DNA of 64,000 bases, taken from positions 1 through 64,000 of the forward strand of contig MU385956.1 in the NCBI GenBank assembly GCA_022497145.1. The letters run 5' to 3'. Shown in pieces: positions 1-11,734 of the stretch. A program made the translations under genes and the position numbers. Origin of the DNA: Rostrohypoxylon terebratum (Eukaryota > Ascomycota > Sordariomycetes > Xylariales > Hypoxylaceae). Below the pieces are notes generated by a model that saw only the letters and a program-made list of their open reading frames with translations, had not been told where the DNA came from and did no database searches. Each line of letters opens with the position of its first letter. The stretch's first letter is position 1.

Positions 1-481
1 GAAAGAAGAAATTCACGTAGAGGACTGTATAACGGTTGCTGAATCTAATTCTTAAAATAATTGAATTAAAATTGGTTGAGATATTCAAGTTTAAAATTTT
101 GTTGTTGTTAAGGAATAGCCCATTTTGGAAAGTGGTCCACACCCGGTATGTGCGCGTAACGGTGGATCGACTTAATACTAGAACCTGAGAGCTTGCTTTA
201 ATTGCATCAAACGTCCAATCTGTTTATAGAAGAGATGAGCTAATATATTCCTGATAAATACATATGTACATATATCTCACCGTCACGTCAAAATGACTGT
301 AACCAAACGTGACCATTTGCCAAGACCTGTATAACCCCTGTCAGACTCTAACCGCCTATAGTATAGCGCCCCTTATCTCCCCTGCTGCCCTGGTGATCTC
401 TCCCGGAACCAAAACATAAACTCATCCTTATCGACTTCTCTCTTCCATTTCTTCACCTCTTCAACTCATAAATCGATCATC
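1..481. other. 5' flank of the aminopeptidase gene, no gene seen
   Basis: AT-rich intergenic DNA with no coding stretch I can support. The last 100 bases before the ATG at 482 are rich in C and T, as expected for a fungal core promoter and 5' leader. Confidence 0.5.
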
Positions 482-2141
482 ATGGCACCCGGACGTTGTT
501 TATGGCCTTGCACGATATTGCTTACGGCGCTGGGCGCTGTAAGTGCGTCTGAATCTCAAAAGCCCCTAATATCGCCACAGAGTCCGGTTATCGCCGACAA
601 CTCATTCGCTAAATCATTGGTCGATACCGACAAGCTGCAGGACAGCATCAAACTAGACAACCTGCTCGACCGCGCCAAAGATCTTTTTGAGATTGCTCGG
701 TTATCCGAGCCAGAGTTTGGGCATCCCACTCGAGTCATTGGAAGCAAAGGTAGGCAAATACCATCCTTGTTTACTCTCTAAATATCTCATGACTCATCCT
801 CAAACCCATAGGTCATGCTGGCACATTAGACTATGTGTACTCCGCATTAGAGAACCTCGGTGATTACTACACCCTTTCAAAGCAGCCCTTTCCCGCTGTT
901 ATGGGAAAGGTTTATGAATCTCGCTTAGTCATAGGGCACGATGTACCTGAATCCGCTTCTCCGATGTCGTTGACTCCCCCGACGGCAAATAAAGAACCGG
1001 TCTATGCAAGGCTTGTTCTTGTCGCAAACGAGGGTTGTGACGCGTCTGACTACCCATCCGATGTAGCTGGGAATATCGCGTTCGTCCTTCGTGGCACGTG
1101 TCCTTTTGGTACCAAATCAGAGCTCTCTGGCAAGGCCGGCGCAGTGGCAGCTGTCGTGTATAATTCCGACTCAAGTGAATTATCCGGCACATTAGGGACT
1201 CCCGTTCCTGAGCACGTCGCTACGTTCGGTTTGTCAGGCAAGGATGCCGCTCCCATAGTTGAGAAACTAAAGCAAGGCAAGGCTGTTGACTCAATTGCGT
1301 ACATTGATTCCGAAGTAAAACAGATTCAGACCACCAACATTATCGCACAGACTGCCGAGGGAGACCCCAACAATTGTGTCATGCTTGGCGGTCATAGCGA
1401 CAGCGTTACCGAAGGGCCAGGTATTAACGATGATGGATCTGGTAGCTTAACGCTTCTCGAAGTCGCCACCCAATTGACTAACTTTAGCGTCAACAACTGC
1501 GTACGTTTTGCCTGGTGGGCTGGAGAAGAGGAGGGTCTCCTCGGATCGGATTACTATGTTGATGTTCTACCGTTGGAAGAAAACTTGAAAATCCGACTTT
1601 TCATGGACTACGATATGATGGGAAGCCCGAACTTTGCCTACCAGATCTATAATGCGACGAATGCTGCCAACCCTGTCGGCTCGGAGGAATTGAGAGAACT
1701 GTACGTTGATTGGTACACGCAACAGGGTCTCAATTTCACCTTTATCCCCTTCGACGGACGTAGCGACTACGATGCTTTCATTCGCAACGGTATTCCAGGC
1801 GGGGGTATCGCGACAGGCGCAGAAGGCATCAAGACGGAAGAGGAGGAAGTCATGTTTGGCGGCAAGGCGGGTGAATGGTATGACCCATGCTACCACCAGC
1901 TGTGTGATGATGTTGGTAATGTCAATTCCACGGCGTGGCTAGTGAATACCAAGGTTAGTTTATACCCATATCCTCGTTCATGAATCACGGACAGTATTTT
2001 TAACCTCGCCAATAGCTCATCGCGCATTCCGTCGCTACTTTTGCCGTATCGTTCAAAAATTTCCCTGAGCGTTCAGCGCCAACAGCTCTGGCCGCGTCTG
2101 AGCAGCCTCGCCGTTACCACGGCCGTTATCTTGTTCTGTGA
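482..2141 (+). CDS. Secreted M28 zinc aminopeptidase with PA domain
   Basis: Three exons, 482-749, 812-1953 and 2016-2141, join in frame to about 511 residues. The introns of 62 nt each start GTAGGC and GTTAGT and end ATAG. The first 22 residues are a signal peptide. A protease-associated (PA) domain lies at roughly residues 130-250. The M28 catalytic half follows: metal ligands GGHSDS (His about 284) and NDDGSGS (Asp about 296), the general-base run WAGEEEG, MDYDM (Asp ligand), and a late His in DPCYHQLCD. Members of this family remove N-terminal residues from peptides outside the cell, usually in nutrient acquisition. The exon-3 tail ends in a basic stretch (residues PRRYHGRY). It resembles aminopeptidase Y/LapB-type enzymes; the exact substrate preference is not visible. 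Confidence 0.9.
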
Positions 2142-3047
2142 ATCTAGCCTGATTGAACAGCGATGCCCAGCTACCTTTCTATTTACGAGTTAGATAATGA
2201 ATCATCTAGAGGCCTGGAATAATGTCATGTTCGAACTGACGAGATTTTATTTTTCAAATATCTACCATATATCACCTAATAATATCGATCGAATATCACG
2301 ACATTTCATTGATGAGATATGACGCTAGAGCGAGTTAACGATCTATGGCTACCTAGACATACTCACAGACCTAAACGTTAGATGGGATGAACGTTAGACG
2401 CCGTTAGACTATGCTGAGCCACCTTGGGTAAATAATAATAATAATCTTATTTGTACATGCGAGGTCCGTTCTCAATCATAGCAGATGCATTAGTCCAACA
2501 TATTGTACGCTTACAGGTTTCTAAAAATTCATCATGGACGATCTCGAATATGGAGTTGCAGGAGTAAGTGTGTCATATGATATCATAGAACAGCCAATTT
2601 CCACGAGACTCAGTGATGCAAGTAACCAAGTAGCCAACCAATATTGAGAAACGCACTGACTTGCACGCTGTAAAAGCTTCGTATACGATATACGCTACTT
2701 AGCCAAGGAATAGCAGCGTTGTCCTCGAGCATTACTGGGCATGGGGGCTTGTCTTCGATCCGAACCTGGCGGCTCTTCCAATCATGTCACACACGAACGA
2801 CAACCTGATTGAATGGCACCTGTGAATCATCAAAACTCATGTATACCCACAGTTGAAGGTTGGTGAGTTGCCTGAATGAAATCCTTGGCCAATGTCAACT
2901 CTCATGGGTCCCTCTAGAGGATAGTATTTATAGTTCTAGCTCGAGGTCATTTCTCATTCCGCTTTATCATTTCTTATCACGAGCATATTTAATCAAACTG
3001 AGAAACGCACCTACCGACTTAACGATTTTGAATGCTGACCTTACACA
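2142..3047. other. Intergenic, nothing supported
   Basis: AT-rich spacer with a short AAT microsatellite near 2431-2448. No open frame has coding character or splice continuity. Confidence 0.5.
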
Positions 3048-4094
3048 ATGAATACGAAAGTACTTTTTATCCTCGCCCTCGGGGCTCCTATTGTTACGGG
3101 GCTTCCGGGGGGTAGAACGGAGGCTTCCATTAACAGGCAAATCTTCAATTCGTCTATCTCGATCCCCCCTTTCACCATAGGCGTGGTGAACAACACACAA
3201 ACGACATCAACTGCGGGAGTCGCTCCTCAAGTCACGGCGCCACCTCAGGCAATTGTGGAGGGCGGCAATTTCGTGTTCACTCTAATCAACTTTCATACAG
3301 CTCCGGTCGTGACAATCCATGCGCATGGAGCTGGCCAGCTTGGAGCGGTTGGGAAAGATGACCAGCCACATACTATGAGCCAAGGCCAGACCGATACATT
3401 CGCGGTGCCCACTGGAGTAAGTCGAATCTCAACTTCTGCCACCTCTTCATAAACTATCTTGTCTATGCCTTTGTGCTCTTTACTGACGACGAAGGTATAG
3501 TGGAGTGGACGGGTAGCCATGTTCGAGGATGGCTACAACAGGATTATCGACCGAGCCACACTCTTGGAGGGTTCATTCATGACCAACCAGGGTAGCGCAC
3601 ACCTCGCTGTAGATGTCAGCTACGTGTAAGTATCTGCTTTTAGACAACAATCAGGATTGACTGTAATAATAAGAATATAGGGACGCTTTTACCGTACCGG
3701 TGGTTTGCGAGTGCAACGGCGCCGTATTCTTGGGCTGCAATCTTGACATGAACGGAAATTGCCCGGTTTGTTATCATCATAGACTGTTAGAGATGGTCAA
3801 TGTTAGAAAATTAACAAATAATCGCAGCAAAACCTTTCGCTGAATGCCAAGACTTGCATGAACCCGAACAGAGACCATTTGATAGGCGCCCCCGCTCACA
3901 ATCCCTTCGAGGCTTGTGAGGGTATGGCATACACGTACCCTCAAGATGACTTGGCCACAATTTACGACATACCCGGATGCAGTCGCAGTACCACTTGCTG
4001 TATCGGGACGGCCTGCAAGCCTCATCCTGGACAGATGCTATGCCCCGCCGAAAATGGCCAGACTCGGTCATGCGTAATGGGGGACTTTAGATGA
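3048..4094 (+). CDS. Secreted thaumatin-like (CalA-like) protein
   Basis: Four exons (3048-3416, 3501-3625, 3681-3765, 3828-4094) join in phase to 281 residues. The introns are GTAAGT..TATAG, GTAAGT..TATAG and GTTTGT..CGCAG. An N-terminal signal peptide (about 19 residues) is followed by a beta-rich region, then a cysteine-rich half with the run VVCECNGAVFLGCN, a CEGMAYTYPQDDLA segment and the pair CCIGTAC. These resemble the fungal CalA/thaumatin-like cell-wall proteins, including the SGR segment after a GQ..TF..P run. Proteins of this group act at the wall surface during germination or as secreted effectors. The assignment rests on remembered family patterns. The signal peptide and splicing are firm, the family call is moderate. 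Confidence 0.65.
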
Positions 4095-4394
4095 TTGTGA
4101 TGTTGGATAGAGACGGTCAACTAATCGGGGTTCTGTATATAATTGCGAACTGACCATGTAATTAGTGACACGCTCTACTGCGTGGGTAGGTCAACAGGCG
4201 CACTTAGATATCCAGATTCTATTCATACCTATAGCAATCTAATATTACGTTATCGGACAGGCGGTACATCCCGCAGCTCGCTCGTTGAATCTGCCGGCGT
4301 GGACCTACTGTCGGGTCGTCTCGGCTGCCTTATCACAATACAGCAGACCGCGCAGCTCCATATGAGGAGCACAAATCTTAGACCACTGCGTAAG

Positions 4395-5026
4395 TTAGCA
4401 AAGCCGTAGTCCTGAACACGAACGTCTCGTCGCGACTTGCCATAACGCATATGTAACCGCAATAGACAGGGAATCTGTATTTTCCCAAGGATACGACTCG
4501 TCCGTGGGGTCTTCATGCTTATTGCTCCGCATGATGAGGAAGATCGAAGGGGTCGCGAGGCACAGCACTAGCAGATCTCCAAACGCCACGCATGATGGAG
4601 GTGCACGGGGTATTGTGCGCGTCGAGTCAAGTATTCCCATCCTATGAGAAGGATTAGTTAGACCTATAACGGACTTGGACATATCCCTGGTTGCAACACA
4701 AATTTTCGCATTAATTTGTGCCGACGATTCTCGACAACCGACATAAGTTGGAAGATACGTAAATAGTGTAAGGGCACTCACAACTCAGACCCATCAAGTA
4801 CCAACGCAATAACAGCCTAGAGTCAGGATTTAGCATCGGTGCAAGGAATGGATCTGTACGAAATTTTTGGAAGCCTTACCACGGAAACCGAAAGTCCCAA
4901 TGTCTTCCCCCAATTGACGCTTTCGTAAATCAGATTGGCCAGTAATACTACGGAAGCGCCCAAGCCAAAAATTCGGGCGATCGCGCCCGCAATGGCGGCA
5001 GCCTTAGGTGCGCGCGATCGAGCCAT
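4395..5026 (-). CDS. Small multi-pass membrane protein, unrecognised
   Basis: Three exons on the minus strand: 5026-4880, 4816-4782 (only 35 nt) and 4641-4395, joined by introns GTAAGG..TCTAG (63 nt) and GTGAGT..CATAG (140 nt). The phases match, giving about 142 residues. Predicted helices are residues 12-33 (ARIFGLGASVVLLANLIY), 41-55 across the first junction (LGLSVSVAVIALVL), and a long third one in exon 3 (VAFGDLLVLCLATPSIFLIM). A conserved-looking NW..GL turn and an acidic DGSEL after helix 2 recall fungal small MARVEL-like or tetraspan orphans. I do not recognise a named family. The C-terminus may continue in another exon. Confidence 0.5.
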
Positions 5027-6512
5027 GCCGACTTTTTTTTTCCCTCTTCGCGATGTAGCGAGGGACGGAAAATCGCCTATCGACAAGAAGAAAAGTTGGG
5101 CGTCACTATATAGTTACCGCGAAACCTTGGAACTGCAAAAATGGCCCCGGCAACTGGGACGTTTCGTTCAGGGTTCTGGGACGGATTACTGGGGTTTAGG
5201 ATCGTTGCATATTAGCCATCCATTCGGATGCAGAGGTTGTTGTCTTGGCGGCTGGTTTGTCAGTGCGAACGGCGTGCTTCAGGCTTGAACTACGACGACA
5301 GGAGCATCTCTGGTTCCTATTCGGGTGCGATTTTCATATATATTTGCAGGAACAGGAATTTTCATCGTCCAAGAAACATGGAGAGAGAGAGAAAACTCAG
5401 ACATAATTGATACCTGGTGAAGAGTAAGTTATGTGGCCAGATAGTCATTTTACGCCCGTATGATAACAGCAATAGAGGGGGAATCCAACTTGACAATGAC
5501 AGCGTGACAGCGCACACTTGTGACAAAAAAGCAGGAGACGATTGTGAGCCAAGACTCTAGGGGCATAATAATACTGGATGTTAATCCTCAAACCCCCTAA
5601 ATCGTCAATGTCAGCCTTACATGGTGCAGTTGTGTCACAATGAAGACGGTTTCAATTCGGGAGGTTTTAGTAATTATTAGGTAGTGACTTCACTCGGACG
5701 TCCGTATAGATGTTAATAGTATTTTCCAATTATCTGGCACGGAGATTGTACTGACAACGTCGAAGTCGGTATAGTCATGTACTACTGTACAACTACAATA
5801 TCTACAATATTCAGGAGAAGCTTCGTGTTTTACATATACCCCCTTTACTCTTTCGTGAAAAGGATCACATGCAATTACAAGCGTATGGGGAACATATGGT
5901 GATACCTAATTGGGTAGCTAGAAGCGGAGAAGATGATCCGCCAAGGAAGTTACCGTTCTGCGGGTATCAAAGGAGCGTCAGCAAGCCCAGCAAGCCAGGG
6001 CTACCAGCAAGCCTAGTAAGGGATCTCCATTTTTAAAAAAGTAAATCCCCAAGTTTTAGCTTTGCATTTGTTAGAAATCATGATCCAACGAATGAAACTA
6101 GTTGTCGATAAACACTAAATGATCTAAATGATATCAGAAATCTAAGACTACACTAGAACAAATCTATAACGGCAATCTACAACAAATCTAAACTTGCAAA
6201 TCGCAGCCTTATGCTTCTTCACAATTTCGTCGTATTCTTTAAGTAGATTGGAAACTGATTCCGTTTACGATCACAGTCTTCGTTCTTTTCATACAGTAAA
6301 ATATATACCTAATTAAAAAACGTGTTGTAAATTCACCATTAATTACCTACTAGTTACGAATACCTCCATTACTTTTCCACCTCCGACACCCATAACCTGC
6401 GGATATCTTGTTGAATGTGGTAAAAAACATCTTCCATAGCATGGCCTAACATTCATAAGAACATTCCACTCCATCCTCTCTTCTCGAATCCGTAATAGGT
6501 AGACCATTCAAG
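5027..6512. other. Intergenic, no gene supported
   Basis: AT-rich spacer of about 1.5 kb. Around 5970-6020 a short CAGCAAGCC-type motif is repeated imperfectly. Open stretches near 5228-5410 lack coding character. Confidence 0.45.
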
Positions 6513-7902
6513 ATGGCTTCCTCTCCTACTCAAGTCCCTGTCATCCAGATCACGAACGGCGACGCGGCCCCCTCTCCTCAAATCCCCGATAATCGCAACC
6601 ACGCCGAACCAACCACAACACCACCATCCGCTCCATCTGCTCCATCGTCTGACCCTCCCCCGAACACTCGACGATGTTTCGTCTGCCTTACCGACGAGCC
6701 CGAGGCTACCCTTCCCTCTGATTGGTCGAAGCCGTGTACATGCTCATTAGAAGGACATCACGAATGCCTTATGGCCTGGGTCACCGACCTCGAGAATCAA
6801 GACAAGGAGATCAAGTGCCCCATATGCAAATCTCCCATCACCATCACCGAGAAATGGGACCTAGCTATACAACTCAGCCAATACCTCAACCGCAAGTTTT
6901 CACGATGGTCACCCCGCATTCTATTCGGATTCATTGCGTCCGGCGCTCTCGTCAGCAGCTCCGTCTATGGCGCAAAAGCGATCGACCTGTTCGCAGGTCC
7001 CGACGCTACGATCAACTTCCTACTAAACTCGGAACTGAAAACCAAAACCTTGGCTGAGGTAATGCGCCAGCCGAGCGAGACGGGGGGCACAGACGCGTTA
7101 CCGATTAACCTGCTGCACTTTGCCGTGCTACCCCTCATCGCCCCAGGTCTTGTGCTCAACCGCCTGCGCTTAGGGGAGGTTATCCTGATCCCGGCGTCTC
7201 TACTGGTAAGCCAAGTCCCTACGAACCTAGATAGATATATTAACCTTTGGATCTATTTACTAACAACGGCTTTTCTTGCTAAAATGATAGTACGCGACTC
7301 TAATCGACCAGACGAACGAATACGTAACCTGGCCACCGTCGCCCGAACGAGCCCTGACCCTCTACCCGGCCGTCAAAGCGACGTACTTCCACCTCCACCA
7401 CAACATCTCCAAGGCGCTGGAGAAGCGATGGGCGGCCCAGGCGCGCAGGCTCATGCCCCACGGCGGCGCCGACCAACCGCCCGCGATCCCGGAAGCACCC
7501 GAGCCGCAGGAAGGCGGCAACCTGCTGGACTTTGAGATCGACATCCAGATCGGCATAGAAGACGACGAGGAAGGCGACGCCGAGCAGGCGAACCGACGAA
7601 ATAGGGCTTTGGACGGCGGCCGATCGCCCGTCAACTTCCTCGCCGGCGCTCTGGTCTGGCCGGGCGTGTGCTATGGCATGGGCGAGCTGCTGCGCATGGT
7701 GCTGCCGTCGCGGTTCACCACGCGCCCGTCGCTGGGCCCGAATACGGGGATCCTGCAGGAGCGCTGGGGACGCAGCCTCGTGGGCGGCTGTCTGTTCGTC
7801 GTGCTCAAGGACGCGTTCTTCCTCTGGGTCAAGTACAGACGGATGATGAACCGCGCGTCGCGACGGATCAAGAACGCGGAAAATCGGAACGTGCGTCGTT
7901 GA
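6513..7902 (+). CDS. RING-CH (MARCH-like) membrane E3 ubiquitin ligase
   Basis: Two exons, 6513-7205 and 7291-7902, are joined across an 85-nt GTAAGC..GATAG intron and give 434 residues. A proline-rich N-terminus precedes a C4HC3 RING-CH (RINGv) domain at residues 55-105. The ligands are C55, C58, C75, C77, H82, C85, C102 and C105, with the typical W after the HxxC pair (CLMAW). Hydrophobic segments follow near residues 135-155, 195-220 and in the C-terminal part (SLVGGCLFVVLKDAFFLWV), so the protein is membrane-anchored. An acidic, DE-rich linker separates the last helices. RING-CH ligases transfer ubiquitin to membrane proteins in the ER or endosomes. The second exon is markedly GC-rich compared with the first. 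Confidence 0.85.
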
Positions 7903-8268
7903 GACATCGCCATTACCACACAAATCACCAAATCACCAACCCACCAGGGGCTATGTCAGTTTAAAAAAGGGGGCCGAATGAATGCGAAGGGAGGCGGATG
8001 AAAGAGAGGGTTGGGGGGGAGAAGAACAAAAATGAAAAATGGCCGGCGTTTGGGAAGCTCTCTACTACTTTTGGTGGCGGACGGAGATCAAAGCATAGGC
8101 GTAGAAGCATCTCGCACATGGGGGGGAGGGGGTCCCTCTTCTTTTGTTTTGTAAGATACCATGGTAATTTTTGCTCCGCGCGCGCCGGGACACGGCGTCG
8201 ATGATGCTAGTAGCTAGGCTAGGCAGGCTATGCTGATGCTCATTTGTTTCATTGTGGGATGCGTATGT

Positions 8269-8304
<36 letters not shown>

Positions 8305-8778
8305 TTTGAAGCAAGGTGAAGTGAAGTGATCGTGTATTGTCACTGACTAATCTCATGATAGGCCTAGAGTGGGTTAGCTATCACTCTGTCCGCCGTCGCG
8401 TCTCATAAAAATCGATGAGCTGTGTCCAGATGGTGAGAACTAACTTCTATGTAGGATTCCGATATCCCGCTGATTGGTCCCAAAAACATTTTGAAATACA
8501 ACGTGTTCTCTTGCTGACAAAGCACCGATACGAGCGACTCGTTCGAAATGAGGCGAGGTTATAAGTTTTATACGATGTCCTCATGAGTACCTTTTTTATA
8601 GGAAGTCCTCCGCAAAAGACCTAAGTTCCTAGTTAGACACCATTTCACTGTTTATCTACGTCATTCCATATTCATCAATTACCCCACGTATCTTCTCCAG
8701 GGTTGGGGTTATCTTGCCCTCCATCTCAAGGCATTCTATTCCTCCCACTTACAACTCATACATCTTAATTACCTGAAG
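7903..8778. other. Intergenic with GT microsatellite
   Basis: Contains G-rich 3'-flanking DNA of the RING-CH gene, the GT repeat listed separately and the C/T-rich leader of the cupin gene. No further gene seen. Confidence 0.5.
8271..8303. repeat. (GT)16 dinucleotide microsatellite
   Basis: An uninterrupted run of GT units covers 33 bases between the convergent flanks of two genes. It is a simple repeat, likely to be length-polymorphic. Confidence 0.95.
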
Positions 8779-9387
8779 ATGCCTGGCCCTCGCACCCCCA
8801 GACCAAACCAGACATCCTTCACCCGCCCCGCGCCGGCGGCCGTCACGTACGACCTGTCGGTGCCGGACCAGGCCACCATTACCGTCCCCGTCGGTTCGGC
8901 GTGGACTTCCGGGCCGCACTGGCACGAGGCGCATACGGAGTTCCTACGGGTGTTGGCCGGGACGGCTAGAGTTACGCTGGGGGATAGGACGTTCGTTGTT
9001 GGGGAAGGGGACGGGACGGTCACGGTGCCGAGGGGGGTTGTGCATGAGTGGCGGAGAGCCGGTGGAGATGAGGGGGAGTTGGTGGTGAGGGAGTGGACGG
9101 AGCCGAGGGATGGCATGAAGGAGGTCTTCTTTAAGAACTTGAATGGGCTTGTTCTTGACGCTGCTGCTGCTGCTGCTTGTGGAGGAGGGAGCGGCTGGAA
9201 GAACGCGCTTCTTGAGATAGAGCTGTGGAATTTGTTCTGGCGTGCTGACAATTATCCCGTTGTTTTGGGTACGGGCTTGATTGGAGGGGTAGCTACGAAG
9301 GTGGTGATGGGTTTGGCGGTTACGTTGGGCTGGGTGCTTGGGTGTCAGGGGGTGTATGAGGAGTATGAATTGAAGATGTCAAAATGA
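8779..9387 (+). CDS. Cupin-domain protein with C-terminal hydrophobic tail
   Basis: Single-exon gene of 202 residues. Cupin motif 1 is complete: HWH, four residues, Glu, six residues, Gly (HWHEAHTEFLRVLAG, about residues 48-62). Motif 2 reads PRGVVH about 24 residues later. The two His of HxH, the Glu and the second-motif His would bind a divalent metal. The C-terminal 45 residues are strongly hydrophobic (VVLGTGLIGGVATKVVMGLA and on), suggesting one or two membrane helices, which is unusual for a small cupin. The substrate cannot be predicted. A run of six alanines precedes a glycine stretch mid-protein. The gene is tail-to-tail with the sirtuin, only 42 nt apart. Confidence 0.75.
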   Translation: MPGPRTPRPNQTSFTRPAPAAVTYDLSVPDQATITVPVGSAWTSGPHWHEAHTEFLRVLAGTARVTLGDRTFVVGEGDGTVTVPRGVVHEWRRAGGDEGELVVREWTEPRDGMKEVFFKNLNGLVLDAAAAAACGGGSGWKNALLEIELWNLFWRADNYPVVLGTGLIGGVATKVVMGLAVTLGWVLGCQGVYEEYELKMSK

Positions 9388-9429
9388 GTTATCGGTGCAA
9401 ACAGTTTGTATACCCCTAGGACCTAGGTA

Positions 9430-10824
9430 TTAATCATCTATTACTATAACTTCCGGGGAATTGTTTAATGCTGGAGAAGACTCTACATTGCTAGCCAGAG
9501 CACCGGCAGCCAGTCCGTCATGCTTGGTTGTCTTCCATTCCCCTGTTTCCGGGTCGTATTCGAGAAGATATAACTGAGAGTGGTTTCCATCGACATATTC
9601 ATAAGGAATCTCCAGATTGGGCTCGCCATAATTCCCCATAAATTCCAATTCGAGCGTTAACTTCGTTCCAGGCTCTAGATCTCCGCGAAAATTGATCACA
9701 AAAGGCTCGGAGCGAACCACACGCCTGTTGTACTCCAGCTTTACAGACCGAAGGAAGGTAGCCGGAGTACCGTCTACATCCTCGCCATAGATTCTAAGTT
9801 GCTCTCGTCCACCATCCTCTGTCTCCATCCGAACCACCAGGCGCCTTCGTAGGATAAACGGTGATATTGGAATATCAAGTTTCTCCATTACCTTGGTCAT
9901 CAATTCGTCCGCCTTGGAAAATACACGGATATCCGCAAGCTCGTCTATAGGCGTCTCCTGTAAATTGCAAATCACGAGTTTAGCGCCTTTTCGACGACCC
10001 ACGGTTTCTGGGATTTCATTTGCGGGGGATACGGTGAGAGATGATCCCAAGGCTAGGCAGACGTCTGCCTTCTTAGCATGATCACGAGCTAGTCGTAAAG
10101 GCTCGGCGGGAAGGGCTTCACCGAAATTGATGATACTATCAAGTAGGACGTCGCCACAGCGAGCACATTTCCGTCCCGTGCGATGATCATGGACTGTCTT
10201 ATCGTATGGAGCCACAGCTCGGAAATCTTGAGACCATCAGTCAGTCAGATCAAATGAAGATGTCGCAGATGGTGGCTAGCAAATACCGCGGAGATACTCC
10301 GTCCCGCAGCCTTTGCAGTACTCGCGATTGTTGTTCCCGTGAAGCTCAGCTATCCTGTCCTGAAATAGCAAAAGTAAGCCACATTTCACCACCAATTTCC
10401 CGTTTAGCTTACCGGCAGAATCCCGCTCTTCCTATGTAAGCCGTCGCAATTTTGGCTTATCAGATACTTCAGCAGTCCCCTGTTCTGTAGCTCGACTAAC
10501 GCCATGTGAGTAGGCGTCGGGATAGCCTGCAAAGTGTTGACTGCTCCCGACACCTGTTTTCCCTGGGCTCGCAGCGTCCAGACGCCCTTCGGCCCGCGGA
10601 AATCAGGAATTCCTAGACACCGAGGGTTAGACTCGCTAGTTCCAGGTGGATACAAGGTCTCAGTTCGCCCGCTGACCTGCAGAAGTAGAAATTCCGGCCC
10701 CGGTGAAAACGATCAAGTGCTTGCTATCCCGTACCAACTTCGCAAGCGCTTCCGCTTTCTTTTCGATGGCCTCGGGGGCCTCTTGGCGCTCTGCTGCGGG
10801 GATCTTGGGGGCGGTGTTTGCCAT
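9430..10824 (-). CDS. Class IV (SIRT6-type) NAD-dependent protein deacylase
   Basis: Four exons on the minus strand (10824-10677, 10612-10413, 10359-10287, 10226-9430) join in phase to 405 residues. Sirtuin motifs occur in order: FTGAGIST and AGIPDFRGPKGVW around residues 40-60, QNCDGLH, catalytic His about 123 in ELHGN, zinc pairs YCKGC and KCARC, then FGEALP and GSSLTVSP. The GIPDFRGPKGVWTL string matches the SIRT6/7 branch rather than Sir2/Hst2. Such enzymes remove acyl groups from histones or other proteins using NAD and usually act in the nucleus. After the catalytic core there is a long C-terminal extension (about 150 residues) with a beta-rich, acidic character that I cannot assign. 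An LTR element begins 72 bp upstream of the start codon. Confidence 0.88.
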
Positions 10825-10895
10825 CGTGGCAGTGAAATCGGACTCGACGGAATGGAAGATTGAGTCAAATATCCATAGGTTAGACGATAAGATTC

Positions 10896-11030
10896 TGTCG
10901 CGAGCTGGATTTTCAAGAAAATTGTATAAAAGCGGGAAAACTTTAATTTTTTAATTGTGTGTGTGGAACGTGTTTATATAAGCGTTCTTCGAGTTTAGTA
11001 AGCGAGAGCTGGAGCTACAGCTCCGCAATA
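10896..11030 (+). repeat. Left LTR
   Basis: Begins TGTCGCGAGC and ends GCTCCGCAATA. It contains a TATAAAAG box at 10925-10932 and the hairpin GGAGCTACAGCTCC near its end. Pairs with 12327-12462. Confidence 0.85.
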
Positions 11031-11317
11031 CACCCCTAGCTCGAAGAGCGTGCGTTACATATCTACACAATCTTTTATAATGTTTTATTTAGCTACGTAC
11101 AAAGGAACAACCTGTGGCTCCGAGAGCGCAACATAAAAAGTGTAAATGAGGGGATTCCCATCGAGGGGCCCGCTTTATGCGGAGCTCACCCCCGAGGTTA
11201 GCTTTTATCGTACGAGATCCACCTGTTTGATCCTCCAGCTTCGTTACCTTTGAGTTTTCAAGGTCTCTCGCACCCCCCAGATCTTGATCGAGCCGTACGC
11301 TCTAGCTCGTTATTTTT

Positions 11318-11337
11318 CCCAGTTTACGTAAACTGGG
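11318..11337. repeat. 20-bp perfect palindrome inside the LTR element
   Basis: CCCAGTTTACGTAAACTGGG reads identically on both strands. It lies immediately before the first hairpin module. Confidence 0.9.
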
Positions 11338-11338
11338 T

Positions 11339-11479
11339 TAACCGCCAGGAAGATTTTATTGTATAGAGATCTTCAAGGAGGGATAAATTGATCAACTTGT
11401 ATCTTAGATCCTCTTGGATCTACAAGGTAAAGAGATTAATAAGCTGTATCTATCCTCTCCTAAGTCTTCCTGGCGGTTA
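11339..11479. repeat. Hairpin module 1 of the LTR element
   Basis: Perfect 15-bp inverted arms TAACCGCCAGGAAGA (11339-11353) and its complement (11465-11479) enclose about 110 bases. The module is followed by GACGAGCGCAC. Confidence 0.85.
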
Positions 11480-11557
11480 GACCCGACGAGCGCACTTACA
11501 TAGCTATTGTAACCTTGTAATAAGTAGGCGTTAGCTCCGCCGGGTTAGATTGTAGAT

Positions 11558-11734
11558 GCCGCCAAGAAGATCTTGTTGTAAGATCTTTTTGTAAGATTTT
11601 TTCGTAAGAAGATCTTAAGATCTTTGAAGAAAGGTGGGTATGGGTGTAATTGTATATCCCTTTTGGATCCTCTTGGATCTATAAGTAAGGGATAACCGAT
11701 ACCTTTTATTCCCTTCTTCAATCTTCTTGGCGGC
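11558..11734. repeat. Hairpin module 2 of the LTR element
   Basis: Perfect 13-bp inverted arms GCCGCCAAGAAGA (11558-11570) and complement (11722-11734). The arms are variants of module 1 and are followed by the same GACGAGCGCAC, so the two modules are diverged tandem copies. Confidence 0.8.

Noticed and set aside
7300..7923. 207-codon minus-strand frame opposite the RING-CH gene
   Set aside because: Arises from the GC-rich second exon; the plus strand has conserved membrane helices and a spliced frame.
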